Of a stretch of DNA of 64,000 nt, positions 26,537 to 36,181 are shown one piece after another (position 1 is the stretch's first letter; each line of letters begins with the position of its first letter). Below the pieces are notes generated by a model. The model was not told the DNA's origin. It saw only the letters and a list, made by a program, of their open reading frames with translations, and did not search any database. The position numbers and the translations under genes were made by a program. The stretch is from Sphaerimonospora thailandensis (lineage in GTDB: Bacteria; Actinomycetota; Actinomycetes; Streptosporangiales; Streptosporangiaceae). Where the stretch lies: assembly GCF_016863115.1 (NCBI RefSeq), contig NZ_BOOG01000036.1:17256-81255 (forward strand), written 5' to 3'.

Positions 26537-27250
26537 GTGCCGCTGCTCGACACCCTCTCGAAGCAACTGGAGAGCCTCACGGCCGAACGCGGCGGCGTGC
26601 TGGGCGTGCTGCCGGGGTTGGTCGCGGACGACTCCCCGGACTGGATCCGCGTCGCGGATCTGGTGCGGGAGCCGTACGACGGGCTGCGCGCTTTCGTGGA
26701 AGAAACGGCGGGCCGGTGGGGTGCGGCGCCCCACGTGGGGGCGGCGTTGCTGTGGAAGACGTACAGCTACTGGCAGACCCTCCCGCTGGTTCTCGGGTGG
26801 GCACTCGGGCGTCGGGTGCCGCTGATGCGCTTCGACGACACGGTGGTGAGGTCGTCGGCGGCGGGCGTGACGGTCGCGGCGACCGAGGTGACCGTCGCGG
26901 TCCTTCCCGACGATCCGCTGGCCGGCGCGCCCGGCGCGGTGGTCGTAGAGGACCTGGCGGCGGCCATCCGTGAGTCGCTCATGGACGGTCAACTCCCCCT
27001 GATCAGGGCGTTGAACGCGCTGACCAAGGTGGGCGAGCGCACGCTGTGGGGCTCCACCGCCGAGGCGGTCGTCCATCCGCTCACGCTGCTCGGCTCGTAC
27101 GGCGAGGCGCGTCGGCTACTGGACGAGATCGGGCCGCCGGTGGCCGGCCTGGTCGTCCCGGAGGGCGACGGGTTCCGCCGCCGCACCTGCTGCCTGTGGA
27201 TCACCATCCAGCCCTCCGACCCCTGCTCCACCTGCTGCATCAAGGGGTGA
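26537..27250 (+). CDS. fhuF: FhuF-type ferric siderophore reductase
   Basis: A 237-aa cytoplasmic reductase expected to release iron from the imported ferric hydroxamate. The C-terminus has the FhuF [2Fe-2S] motif C-C-x10-C-x2-C exactly (TCCLWITIQPSDPCSTCC). The N-terminal part shows VGAALLWKTYSYWQTLPLVL, typical for FhuF relatives. GTG 26537 is chosen because AGGAG lies seven bases upstream. It ends the rightward iron operon and its stop overlaps the convergent acylase gene by 11 bp. Confidence 0.9.
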   Translation: MPLLDTLSKQLESLTAERGGVLGVLPGLVADDSPDWIRVADLVREPYDGLRAFVEETAGRWGAAPHVGAALLWKTYSYWQTLPLVLGWALGRRVPLMRFDDTVVRSSAAGVTVAATEVTVAVLPDDPLAGAPGAVVVEDLAAAIRESLMDGQLPLIRALNALTKVGERTLWGSTAEAVVHPLTLLGSYGEARRLLDEIGPPVAGLVVPEGDGFRRRTCCLWITIQPSDPCSTCCIKG

Positions 27251-29816
27251 GGGTGAGCGTGTCGGCCGCGTCCGCGCTGGCCGCCTTCTCGGAGGAGCGC
27301 ATCGGGGTCGTCTGCCCGTCGGCCCACAGCTCGGCCTGATCGTCATAGTTGGCGTGGAAGGCGTGGCCGGAGGCGCCGGTCAGGTTGATCCAGCGTGAAC
27401 GGTCGAAGTCCGCCAGGTCGACGACCATGCGCATCGACGGCACCCAGCTCACCTGGTAACCCTCCGTGGCGTCCCAGCCGGTCGCGTCCACGGTGTCCTT
27501 GCCGCCCTGGGTGCGTAGCGGGCCGCGGTTGAACAGCCACTCGATCGGCCCGATGCCCGAGCTGCCGAGCGTCTCATGGGTGAGCTCCAGCGTGTGCAGG
27601 TCGCCCCAGCGCCAGGCGGACGGGTCGTCGCCGAGCAACTCGGTGAGCTCCGCCTTGGCGTCCGCCAGGGCGGCGGTGAGCATGTCGTCCCTGGTCTCGG
27701 CCCGGTCCGTGGTGCTCACGTCGTCCCACCACGGGTCGTCCGGCCGGTCCAGCAGAGCTCTGATCACCTCATACCACCGGTCGCCGCCACCGGGCTGGGC
27801 GGAATCGGGCAGCTCGTCGCCGAACGTCCGCCGCAGCAGGTGCCGCCAGACCGCGTTGAAGTAGGCGGCCCCGGCCGACTCGCGGTCCTGGTCGAAGTCC
27901 CAGCCGCGCAGCGGCTCCCCGGCGCCGACGCGCAGCAGGTGCGGCACGAGCAGGGGCGCGAGGCCGTTGCGGGTGTCGCGCTGGATGTCCTGCATGGTCT
28001 CGACCGAGACCTTGCCCTTGGCGATGGCCTGCTCCAGCCGGTCGACGACGCGCTGGGAGCGGTAGCCGTACGACCAGTCGCCGGTCAGGAACGGGCCGCC
28101 CTTCTCCTGACGGATCACCGCGTTGTTGGCGGTGACGATATATCCCGCCGGCGGGTTGTAGACGTACGGCAGCTTCTCGAACGGGATGAAACCCTGCCAC
28201 TCGTACTCGCCGGTCCAGCCCGGCGCGGGCCAGCGGCCGTCGCCCTTGGCACGAACCGGGATCCGGCCCGGGGCCTGATATCCGATGTTGCCGTCGACGT
28301 CGGCGTAGATCAGGTTCTGTGCCGGGACCTCGAAGGCCGCCGCGGCCGCGCGGAAGTCTTCGAAGTCGTCGGCCTTGTTCAGCAGGAGGATCGCGTCGGC
28401 CGTGCGGCCCGGGTCCAGCGCGGTCCAGCGCAGCGCGACCTCCACTCCCTGCGACAGGTCCTGCGGCAGGTCCGGTGGCTGCTCGCCCAGCTTGGCGGCG
28501 GCGCCCGGTACGGCTCTGCCTGCGTCGGCGAGCACCTCGGAGATGATCGGGCCGTGGCCGGTCGAGCGTACGGTGAGGCTCACCGGCGCGCCGCCCGCGA
28601 CCTTGATCTGTTCGACGCGGGTCTCCATGGCCCGCCACTCGCCCCTGAACTGGTAGGTGTCGCCCTTGGTCCGCTCCAGGTAGAGGTCGGTGACGTCCGG
28701 ACCGAGGTTGGTGAAGCCCCAGGCGATGCGGTGGTTGTGGCCGATCACCACGCCGGGGAGCCCGGCGAAGGTGTAGCCGGTCAGGTCGAAGGGACATGCC
28801 GGGCCGCGCTGTCGGCAGTGCAGCCCCGCCTGATACCAGATCGACGGGATCCGCGGGCCGAGGTGCGGGTCGTTGGCGAGCAGCGGTTCGCCGGTCGTGG
28901 TGTGCGCCCCGCTCACCACCCAGGAGTTGGATCCGATGCCGGCGAGGTCGCCCCCGGCGGTGCCGAGCAGGGCGGGCAGGGCGCGCATCGCCTCGGCCGT
29001 CCTGGCCAGCGCCCGCGCCTGTTCGGGTACGGCCTGCCGTACGACTCGCGTCATGCCTTTCGCCGCGGTCCCGGCGCCGCTTTCACCTGTCACGATGGGC
29101 CGGTGCCGGTCGAACGGGTAGCCGGGGAAGAGCTGCTCGGCCCGGTCGACAGGGACGGACCCGGCGGTCAGCGCCCGGTCCAGCTCCTCGCCCATGTTGG
29201 AGCGCAGGTCCCAGGCCATCGCCTTCAGCCAGGCGAGGGAGTCGGCGGGGGTCCACCGCTCGGGCGTGTAGTCACCGTTGGTCAGCTTGAGCACGGCGTA
29301 CTCCAGGCTCTTGTCCGCCGCGCCCGCGTGCTGGTCGAGCCAGGCGTTGACGCCCGCCGCGTAGTCCTCCAGGGCCTTGCGCGTCTCGGGCGCGAGCAGC
29401 GCGATCTCCTGCTCGGCGACCCGCCGCCAGCCGAGCGTGCGTACGACCTTGTCGATTTCGAGAGTGCTCGCGCCGAAGAGCTCCGACAGCCGGCCCGCCG
29501 TGGTCTTGCGGCGGAAGTCCATCTCCCAGAAGCGGTCCTGGGCGTGGACGTACCCCTGCGCCCGGAACAGGTCGGCCGGGCTGTCCGCATAGATCTGCGG
29601 GATGCCGTACGCGTCCCGATGCACGGTCACCGTCGCTGCCAGGCCGGGCAGCCTGATCTCGCCGTCGAGCTGTGGGAACGACTGCCGCACCGTCCAGACC
29701 ACCACGCCCGCCCCGGCGATCGCCACCACGAGGACCAGGACCAGCAGCGTGGTCAGGACGCGGGCGGCCCAGCGAAGCGGGCGCGGCAGACGAGCGAAGG
29801 GAGCGATCCTGACCAC
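27240..29816 (-). CDS. Membrane-anchored penicillin acylase-family protein
   Basis: An 858-aa Ntn hydrolase. One N-terminal transmembrane segment (about 14-42, VLTTLLVLVLVVAIAGAGVV) is followed by the alpha-chain start VHRDAYGIPQIYADSPADLF, FRAQGYVHAQDRFWEMD, and the beta-chain nucleophile Ser in GIGSNSWVVSG. The enzyme should act outside the membrane on amides: beta-lactams, acyl-homoserine lactones or acylated peptides. GTG 29816 is chosen because GAGAGG sits six bases upstream; further GTGs at 29843 and 29858 are in frame. It overlaps the fhuF stop tail to tail and is not obviously part of the siderophore operon. Confidence 0.92.
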   Translation of the reverse strand: MVRIAPFARLPRPLRWAARVLTTLLVLVLVVAIAGAGVVVWTVRQSFPQLDGEIRLPGLAATVTVHRDAYGIPQIYADSPADLFRAQGYVHAQDRFWEMDFRRKTTAGRLSELFGASTLEIDKVVRTLGWRRVAEQEIALLAPETRKALEDYAAGVNAWLDQHAGAADKSLEYAVLKLTNGDYTPERWTPADSLAWLKAMAWDLRSNMGEELDRALTAGSVPVDRAEQLFPGYPFDRHRPIVTGESGAGTAAKGMTRVVRQAVPEQARALARTAEAMRALPALLGTAGGDLAGIGSNSWVVSGAHTTTGEPLLANDPHLGPRIPSIWYQAGLHCRQRGPACPFDLTGYTFAGLPGVVIGHNHRIAWGFTNLGPDVTDLYLERTKGDTYQFRGEWRAMETRVEQIKVAGGAPVSLTVRSTGHGPIISEVLADAGRAVPGAAAKLGEQPPDLPQDLSQGVEVALRWTALDPGRTADAILLLNKADDFEDFRAAAAAFEVPAQNLIYADVDGNIGYQAPGRIPVRAKGDGRWPAPGWTGEYEWQGFIPFEKLPYVYNPPAGYIVTANNAVIRQEKGGPFLTGDWSYGYRSQRVVDRLEQAIAKGKVSVETMQDIQRDTRNGLAPLLVPHLLRVGAGEPLRGWDFDQDRESAGAAYFNAVWRHLLRRTFGDELPDSAQPGGGDRWYEVIRALLDRPDDPWWDDVSTTDRAETRDDMLTAALADAKAELTELLGDDPSAWRWGDLHTLELTHETLGSSGIGPIEWLFNRGPLRTQGGKDTVDATGWDATEGYQVSWVPSMRMVVDLADFDRSRWINLTGASGHAFHANYDDQAELWADGQTTPMRSSEKAASADAADTLTLTP

Positions 29817-29835
29817 GAGCGACCTCTCATGACAC

Positions 29836-29858
29836 GTGGCCACGGCACATGTGGCCAC
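29836..29858. repeat. Paired GTGGCCAC palindromes
   Basis: The 8-bp palindrome GTGGCCAC occurs at 29836-29843 and again at 29851-29858, a 15-bp centre spacing. They lie 20-42 bp upstream of the acylase start, where an operator or promoter element is expected. The function is unknown. Confidence 0.4.
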
Positions 29859-30017
29859 AGCTCAGCCTGTCAGCCTGCCGTTTAGGGCCGGTTACTTCCC
29901 GGTAGCGTTTCGGCCTCACCCCGGTCATGACAGATGGGGTCATCACCACTGGAAGCCAGGGGCTGGACGCCATGCCTCTGCCGGAGCATGACCCGCCGAC
30001 AGGCAGGTGCTAGTCGC

Positions 30018-30608
30018 TCACCGGATAAGGCGTTCCACATCACGCCAGAACTTGTCGAAGGAGGCCGCGTTCCTCCTGGCCTGTGCCATGTCGAAGACCG
30101 CTGCGAGCGGGGCCTGGTCAATGGTCTCCTTGTACGAGGTCCCGTCGATCTTCTGATGGGTGAGCCATCCCTTGGCATCTCGGATACTTTCGGGATTCGA
30201 AGGGGGCTGTAACGGGTCGGCGAGCCCACGGTGCCCGGCCAGCGACGCGGCAGCGGCCAGGAACCACGCCTCGAACTCCCGGTTCGCCAGCACGACTGAT
30301 ATCTCCTTGTCATTCCGTGCGGTCTGCGCTCGCTTGAGCAGAGCGGGCCCATAGTCGGCAGGGCAATCATCGTCCGCGTCGAACAGCACCAGGACTCCCC
30401 CTGGACCGGTTACCTGACGCGACGCCTGGAGGACGGCGTTTTCCACCCCGCCCTGCGCGATCAGCTTGCCGCGGGGTATGCGGTGCGGCTCCGGAATCTT
30501 GGCGTCCCATATGCCGCAATCCTGGGTGATCCGACGCAGCAGGACCGGTAGCGCAGTTACTTCGCCGTAGCCTTCGACGATCGAGGCGATTGTGATCCGC
30601 ACGCTCAT
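30018..30608 (-). CDS. DUF4276 TOPRIM-like protein, partner of AAA ATPase
   Basis: A 196-aa protein matching DUF4276 in layout. An N-terminal Glu-containing motif IASIVEGYGEVTALPVLLRR is followed by an acidic cluster VLVLFDADDDCPAD and then VVLANREFEAWFLAA. The Glu and Asp motifs are those of a TOPRIM fold, suggesting metal-dependent nicking or nuclease chemistry. The start overlaps the stop of the upstream ATPase gene (ATGA), so the two proteins are made together. ATPase-TOPRIM pairs include OLD, Gabija GajA and PARIS defence proteins, but the specific role here is inferred. Confidence 0.85.
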   Translation of the reverse strand: MSVRITIASIVEGYGEVTALPVLLRRITQDCGIWDAKIPEPHRIPRGKLIAQGGVENAVLQASRQVTGPGGVLVLFDADDDCPADYGPALLKRAQTARNDKEISVVLANREFEAWFLAAAASLAGHRGLADPLQPPSNPESIRDAKGWLTHQKIDGTSYKETIDQAPLAAVFDMAQARRNAASFDKFWRDVERLIR

Positions 30609-31798
30609 TCGCCGCCCTCCGGTCGGAGTTGGCGACCTCGCATCAACTCGCCCACCGTGGCCAGCTTGTCCTTGACGAGACCACGACTGATCTCATCGAT
30701 TCCCCCGATTTCTGTGACACCGCCGTCGATCGTCACCACGCGAACCCAGTCCGGATCGATGTCCTCTCGTTCAAGCAGATCAGCGCTCTGGGTCGTGACA
30801 ATGACCTGGCATCGCTCGCTGGCCTCCGCCAGCGCGTCGAACAGCGCCCCGGACGCGGCCGGATGAAGCGCAGTCTCCGGCTCCTCGATCGCGAGCAGCG
30901 TCGCCTTGCCTTCAAGGACGACAGGCTGGAACAACGCCGCGAGCACCCCTGCTGCGTGTAGCGTCCCCTCAGAGATCGATTCAGGGCCGAAAGCCCGCTC
31001 GCTTTCGCGAGTCCGCAACTCCACCGTCGAGTAGGGGCCCGCGAGCCGCTGGTCCACGCCGGCGGTCCCGGGGACGATCGCCGACATGTAGTCATCCAGG
31101 CGAGCCTTGAAGACAGGGAAGTCCCGCTTCAAAGCTCCGAGCACTTCTCCCAGGCCTTCCCCTGAATAACCGAGCTGTCTGCTTACTCGTTCGGGCTCGA
31201 CACGCCGCATGAGATCGGTGTCCAGGTGATAGAAGAGCATGGCCCGTAGTGCCTGGTAGACCTCGCTGAACTCGCCCTGTGTGGCTGCCAGCGGGAGGTA
31301 GAGGCGATCAGGCTCGATCTCGCCGCGCGTACGGCGGCGAGTGCCATTTGTTTCCCCGCCTTGAACGATCCGGCCCGCCTCCACCCTGAATGCGGCCCAC
31401 AAGGGCTCATCCTCGCCGTCCTGTAGATAGCATCGCTCGTGCCGGACGATCAAAGACCCATGGCTGGTGAGATCCCGGCCGATGGTGAAGCCGTACAGGA
31501 CGGGGATCCGCTGTCCGCGCACGTCGATTGAGAGTTCCAGTTCGATGCTGAACTCATCCAACGCTTCGGGAACACGTCGGATCACCGCGTCCAGACCACC
31601 CCGTTTGGCTACGGCATCGGCTGGGGTCGATCCCAGAACGTCGGCGACAAACGACAGCGCATCGATGAAATTGCTCTTCCCCGCACCGTTCGGGCCCACC
31701 AGGATGAGCAAGGGTGTGAAAACGACTTCGCAGGAAGCGATGCTCTTGTAGTTTGCCACCCGGACCCGGCCCAGGGCTGGTGCCGGCTGCTTCATCAC
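30605..31798 (-). CDS. AAA family ATPase (ATP-binding-cassette/RecF-like), paired with DUF4276
   Basis: A 397-aa ATPase of the AAA15/21 (OLD-like) class. Walker A is VGPNGAGKSNFIDALSF, the ABC-like region around ERAFGPESISEGTLHAAGVLA leads to Walker B LLAIEEPETALHP, and the switch stretch is VIVTTQSADLLE. It lacks its own TOPRIM domain; that role is presumably supplied by the overlapping DUF4276 gene. Together they resemble a split OLD or PARIS-type defence unit. The start ATG has a second in-frame ATG directly after it. Confidence 0.88.
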   Translation of the reverse strand: MMKQPAPALGRVRVANYKSIASCEVVFTPLLILVGPNGAGKSNFIDALSFVADVLGSTPADAVAKRGGLDAVIRRVPEALDEFSIELELSIDVRGQRIPVLYGFTIGRDLTSHGSLIVRHERCYLQDGEDEPLWAAFRVEAGRIVQGGETNGTRRRTRGEIEPDRLYLPLAATQGEFSEVYQALRAMLFYHLDTDLMRRVEPERVSRQLGYSGEGLGEVLGALKRDFPVFKARLDDYMSAIVPGTAGVDQRLAGPYSTVELRTRESERAFGPESISEGTLHAAGVLAALFQPVVLEGKATLLAIEEPETALHPAASGALFDALAEASERCQVIVTTQSADLLEREDIDPDWVRVVTIDGGVTEIGGIDEISRGLVKDKLATVGELMRGRQLRPEGGE

Positions 31799-32084
31799 AC
31801 CCCCCTCGCCGTCACGACATCAGCCTGGACGGTGGCTGCGGCTGCCATCGAAGTCTGATTCCGATCGGGGTATCGATCCATTCGATCACGCCCGGCACAG
31901 CCGTCCCGGAGCAGATTGGCCCCATCCCAGGTCTGGACCTCCAGGTTGCTGCGACTTGACTTCGCAGCCACCTCACTCGCCTTCCACATGAACGGAGTCA
32001 AACACACCTGCTATCAGGCCGGTGTTCGACACCTGTACGACATCATCACAGACGGCGCCGCGTGGTGCAGGGAGTGCTGACAAG

Positions 32085-32834
32085 TCAGTTGCTCGTTGCA
32101 CGAGGGAACGGGGCGGCCAGACGGAACAGGGCGGCCAGGAGGAAGGGGACACCGAAGACGGGTGAGTCCGGAGGCTGCTCCTCCATCTGACGTATCTCCA
32201 CCTCTTCGTAGTCGGAGAAGATCCAACGCAGTTCCTCGGGGGAGAAGGCCAGGCCGCCATGCAGGCGGCCTTCGCGGTAGAGCTGCTCGTCGGGCAGCTC
32301 GGAGCCCATGGCCCCCGCGGCGAAGCAGGAGATCGCGAGATGACCGCCAAGGGTCAGCAGCCGGTCCACCAGGTCCAAATAGCTCACCCGGCGGTGCGGC
32401 GGCAGGTGGTGCAGGCAGCCCGAGTCGTAGACCAGGTCGTACGCGCCGGATTGGAACTCGGCCGTGAAGGCGTCGCCGCAGTGGAATCGGACATCGACGC
32501 CGGACTCCCGGGCACGCTCCTCAGCCCAGGCGACGGCCGTCGGAGAGAGGTCGATCGCGTCGACTTCGAAGCCGAGCGAGGCCAGGTAGACCGCATTGCG
32601 GCCCGGTCCGCACCCCAGGTCCAGAGCGCGCCCCGGCCTGAGCACCTCCCGCTCGACGTAGGACACGAGGCTCTCGTCGGGCTTCCTGGTGAAGAAGGGG
32701 ACCGGCTTCGATCGGTCGGTATAGAAGGTGTCCCACCAGGGCGACGCGTTGCCCGTCCACCGGTCGGCGTCCGAGGAGAACAGCCGGTCGAGCAGGGCCA
32801 TGACATCGTCCATCGAGCGGATGCTTCGGTTCAC
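32085..32834 (-). CDS. Class I SAM-dependent methyltransferase
   Basis: A 249-aa small-molecule-type methyltransferase. Motif I is ALDLGCGPGRNAVYLASLG, motif II VDAIDLSPTAVAWAEERA, and the post-I/IV region is YDLVYDSGCLHHLPPHRR. The GTG start has GAGGAGAG five bases upstream. No DNA-methylase NPPY or PC motif is seen, so this is not a restriction-type enzyme. Substrate unknown; it is not clearly linked to its neighbours. Confidence 0.88.
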   Translation of the reverse strand: MNRSIRSMDDVMALLDRLFSSDADRWTGNASPWWDTFYTDRSKPVPFFTRKPDESLVSYVEREVLRPGRALDLGCGPGRNAVYLASLGFEVDAIDLSPTAVAWAEERARESGVDVRFHCGDAFTAEFQSGAYDLVYDSGCLHHLPPHRRVSYLDLVDRLLTLGGHLAISCFAAGAMGSELPDEQLYREGRLHGGLAFSPEELRWIFSDYEEVEIRQMEEQPPDSPVFGVPFLLAALFRLAAPFPRATSN

Positions 32835-32988
32835 GTGGTCTCTCCTCAGGAGCTAACTCGGTCTGCGGCAGGGACAGCAGGCACAACTGCACGATCGGGC
32901 GATTTGCCCCGAAAACATGCGAGAAGCTCCCTTCTTCTAGAATGCGCCGATAGTCTGTCGTATCCCTAGTCTCAGGAGTGAGCAGGAC

Positions 32989-33438
32989 TTGCGTCACGTC
33001 TCCCTCATCGTCGGCACACTCGTCGCGGCGGTAACCGTTCCCCTGGCCGCCGGCCCCGCCCAGGCCGCCAGACCTGCCGTTGAGATCACGAAGATCTACT
33101 ACAACAGTCCGGGCAGCGACCGGGGTGGCAACCGCAGCCTCAACGCCGAGTACATCACCATCCGCAACAACACCAAGAAGAAGATCAGCCTGAAAGGCTG
33201 GACCATCCGCGACAAGACCGGCTTCCGCTACACGTTTGGCAAGGTCGCCTTGAAGTCCGGCAAGAAGCTCACCCTGCACACCGGACAGGGCCGGGACGGC
33301 ACCCGCGACGTCTACTGGAACCGTCGCTGGTACGTCTGGAACAACACCGGGGACAAGGCTTATCTGCGCAACGACGCTGGAAAGCTGATCGACTCCTGTG
33401 CGTACAAGGGCACCCGGCGCGGCTACAAGAACTGCTGA
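32989..33438 (+). CDS. Secreted lamin-tail-domain protein
   Basis: A 149-aa secreted protein: signal peptide (MRHVSLIVGTLVAAVTVPLA, cleavage near AQA-ARP) then one lamin tail (LTD) domain. Diagnostic are EITKIYYNSPGSD, NAEYITIRNNTKKKISLKGW, IRDKTGFRYTF and VYWNRRWYVWNNTGDKAYLR. TTG 32989 is the only fitting start, with AGGAG upstream. LTD proteins of this size are common in actinobacteria, usually of unknown function, sometimes beside nucleases. No operon partner is evident. Confidence 0.82.
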   Translation: MRHVSLIVGTLVAAVTVPLAAGPAQAARPAVEITKIYYNSPGSDRGGNRSLNAEYITIRNNTKKKISLKGWTIRDKTGFRYTFGKVALKSGKKLTLHTGQGRDGTRDVYWNRRWYVWNNTGDKAYLRNDAGKLIDSCAYKGTRRGYKNC

Positions 33439-33505
33439 CCGAGGGGCGCTCAGGGCCTCGCTCTCCTCGCCGAGGGCGGGGCCTTCCGCCGGCGGCCTGT
33501 CACGG

Positions 33506-36118
33506 CTACCGCAGGGAGCGGAGGCCGTCGCGTATCCGGCGGACGTCCTTCAGCCGGGCCTCGTAGGTCGCCCCGATCAGGAGCAGCGCCAGGCCGCCGG
33601 CGGCCATCGGGACCCAGCGCGGCACGAGCGTGATGAGCTGTGCGATCCAGGGCGCGAGCTCGTGCAGGGCGACGGCGGCCAGCGTGAACCCGCCCAGCAC
33701 GGCGGGCGCCTGCAGCCGGAATCTCGCTCCGGCCAGCAGGACCGCCATCGACACCAGGCCGAGCACCAACGGCCGGATCCAGCCCTCGGGCTGGGCGTAG
33801 AGCGCCAGCAGACTCGGGAGCAAGGAGAAGGCCAGGCCCGAGCCGTACGCCTGCCACGACGAGGACTCCCGCACGTGCCACCAGCCGATCACCAACAGCA
33901 CCAGGGAGAACGGCACGGTGTAGGCCTCCACCGTCTCCACCCCGTCCGCGAAGAGCCGGGTCCAGCCGGCCAGCAGCAGAAAGGCGGTCCCGGCATATCC
34001 CGCCCCCCGCCGGTCGGGGCGCAGAGCCGTACCGAACCCGAGGACGCCCGCGACGGCGCACGCGAGGCTGAACATCCGCAGATCCACCACCAGGAACAGC
34101 CCGATCGACCCGAGCACATATCCCGCGATTTCCACCGCCGTCCCCGGAACGGCCTTGAGCCGCGCCGCGACGATCGCGGCCACACAGGCCACCGCGAGGA
34201 GGACGAAGGTGATGAATCGCGGCTGGACGTCGGCGGCGATCCACAGCGCGACCGCCTCGCCGCCGGCCAGCAGGGTCGCGAGACCGGCGGCGCCGATACG
34301 TACGGCAGGCTCGCGAGCGATCACGACCGTCACCGCGGCGGTGACGGCGAGGACAGCCAGCGTGATCAGTGTCGCGGGCTCGGACGCGAGCGCCCAGATA
34401 CCCGCCACCAGCACCGCCGCGAGCGCCGGCACGCCCGCGAGGGGGACCCGTGCCGAGAGTGCGGCAAGCGCGACGGCCAGCCCGACCTGTACGGATGTCA
34501 CCGCCGGATAGGGCAGGTCGAGCGCGACAGGGCAGACGGCCACGGCCACCGCGCCGAACGCCAGGGTGACCAGGGTGAGCACCTGTCGCAGGTCGTACGG
34601 CGTCCCGCCCGATGACTCATCCGGCGACTCGTCCGGCGACTCGGCCCGGTCAGTCCCGGGAAGCCGCCGGAGCAGCAGCGTGGTCGCCGCGGAGGCGAGC
34701 GCGAGCATCGTGAGCACGACCAGGTCGGGTGGCCCGGCGAGGAGCCACGGGGCGCCCGATGCCGAACCGACGCCACCCGAACTGACGCCACCCGAACCGA
34801 CGCCGCCCCAGACCCCGACCCGGCCCAGTGGTCCGGCGAGGGCGTCGGCCACCGGCGGCAGCACCGGCGCGGACAGCAGGGCCATCATGATCGCGGCTGT
34901 GATGGCGGCGGGCATCGCGACCGCCTCGACCGCCGCGGCGGCCGTACGGCGCGCGAGAACCGCGAGAACGGCCACGAGCAGTGCGGCGACGGGGCCGGGG
35001 ACGACCGCCCAGTGACCCTCCAGAACCAGGCGGGCGGGGAGCGCGAGCGCACTGATCAGTGTGATCGTCGACGCCACCGCGAGCACGACCGGCCACGGGC
35101 TGCTCACGGGCCCGCTCACGGGCTTGATTGCGGGCCTGCTCGCGCGAACGGCGATGACCAGCCCCGTCACCACGGCGACGAGCAGCGCGGCGGACAGCCT
35201 CCAGACGGTGCGCGGTTCGTACGCGTCGAGAGACTCCACGATCCCGACCACCGACCCGAGTGACCAGGTGAAACCGAAGCAGACCGCCACCGCCACCCGC
35301 GGCGTGGCGAGCCACAGCGTGGCGTCGGCGCAGGCGGTGGCGAGCAACGCCGCGACGAGCCAGACCGCGCCCTGGTCGAACGCCAGCACGGTGAGCGGAA
35401 ACTGCGCGAGCACGACCGCCACGGGAACCGGCCACCTGAGCCGGGCAAGCCGCCCATAGATAGCGAACACCCCGGCGACGACCGTGATCAGCCCGGCCGT
35501 GTAGTGCTGAGGATCGATTCGGTCGAGACCGGCCAGCCCCAGGTGCCAGGCGGCGTACCCGTCGAGGAACAGCAGCGCGAGGCCGAGCAGGGCGAGGGTC
35601 TCCGCGGTGGCGGCCAGACCACGCTTCCGCAACCCGAGCGGGGCCGCGAGGACCAGGCCGGTGAAGCCGAGCAGGATCGCGGCGCGGCCGCCGATGCCGA
35701 GGTGCCCCCAGCTCACCGCCGTGAACACGATCGCCGCCACGACCAGCAGGATCCCGCCGAGTGCCAATAACAGGTTCTGTACGGCTTTCGCGGACAGGTC
35801 CTTCGGCCGCTCGGTGCCGGGCATCGGCGGCGGGAGGGCGCCGGAGGCGTCCCCGGACTGCCCGGTCCCGACTTCAGTCCCGACCGCGGTTCCGATTCCA
35901 GTTCCGGCGCGGGCGGTTCGCAACATCACGAGAAGCTCGGTGCGCCGGGCAGTGAGCTGCATCTCACGTCGCCTGAGCTCGGCGCGCTCCACATCGACCC
36001 GCCACAGTTCGGCGGCGACAGGACCGCTCAGCGGCAGCGCGCAAACCGGGCAGGCGGTGTGCGGGCCGGCGAGCGGCTCGCCGCAGTCGGGACATCGCGG
36101 GGGCGCGCCAGGATCCAT
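33506..36118 (-). CDS. Large polytopic membrane protein with N-terminal zinc ribbon
   Basis: An 870-aa protein. A double-CxxC zinc ribbon (CPDCGEPLAGPHTACPVC) is followed by a short basic, probably coiled segment (VERAELRREMQLTARRTEL region) and then some two dozen hydrophobic helices to the C-terminus. Sequence between helices is short and Ala/Val/Leu rich. I recognise the architecture from unnamed actinobacterial membrane proteins but know no function. ATG 36118 is preferred over an in-frame TTG at 36136. A local run of repeated GSG/SGG residues near the middle (encoded around 34775-34805) is a low-complexity loop. Confidence 0.85.
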   Translation of the reverse strand: MDPGAPPRCPDCGEPLAGPHTACPVCALPLSGPVAAELWRVDVERAELRRREMQLTARRTELLVMLRTARAGTGIGTAVGTEVGTGQSGDASGALPPPMPGTERPKDLSAKAVQNLLLALGGILLVVAAIVFTAVSWGHLGIGGRAAILLGFTGLVLAAPLGLRKRGLAATAETLALLGLALLFLDGYAAWHLGLAGLDRIDPQHYTAGLITVVAGVFAIYGRLARLRWPVPVAVVLAQFPLTVLAFDQGAVWLVAALLATACADATLWLATPRVAVAVCFGFTWSLGSVVGIVESLDAYEPRTVWRLSAALLVAVVTGLVIAVRASRPAIKPVSGPVSSPWPVVLAVASTITLISALALPARLVLEGHWAVVPGPVAALLVAVLAVLARRTAAAAVEAVAMPAAITAAIMMALLSAPVLPPVADALAGPLGRVGVWGGVGSGGVSSGGVGSASGAPWLLAGPPDLVVLTMLALASAATTLLLRRLPGTDRAESPDESPDESSGGTPYDLRQVLTLVTLAFGAVAVAVCPVALDLPYPAVTSVQVGLAVALAALSARVPLAGVPALAAVLVAGIWALASEPATLITLAVLAVTAAVTVVIAREPAVRIGAAGLATLLAGGEAVALWIAADVQPRFITFVLLAVACVAAIVAARLKAVPGTAVEIAGYVLGSIGLFLVVDLRMFSLACAVAGVLGFGTALRPDRRGAGYAGTAFLLLAGWTRLFADGVETVEAYTVPFSLVLLVIGWWHVRESSSWQAYGSGLAFSLLPSLLALYAQPEGWIRPLVLGLVSMAVLLAGARFRLQAPAVLGGFTLAAVALHELAPWIAQLITLVPRWVPMAAGGLALLLIGATYEARLKDVRRIRDGLRSLR

Positions 36119-36181
36119 GTCACTACGATCCCGCAAACCGCGTGCCCGCGCACGCGCCAGTCCCAGCCTCCCGATCCCTGT

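Noticed and set aside
31795..32007. A 70-residue minus-strand frame with KSSRSNLEV, recalling DUF397 regulators' partners
   Set aside because: Only a few residues agree, the GNCVEVA-type core and DSKDP motif are missing, and there is no neighbouring XRE gene of the usual pair.
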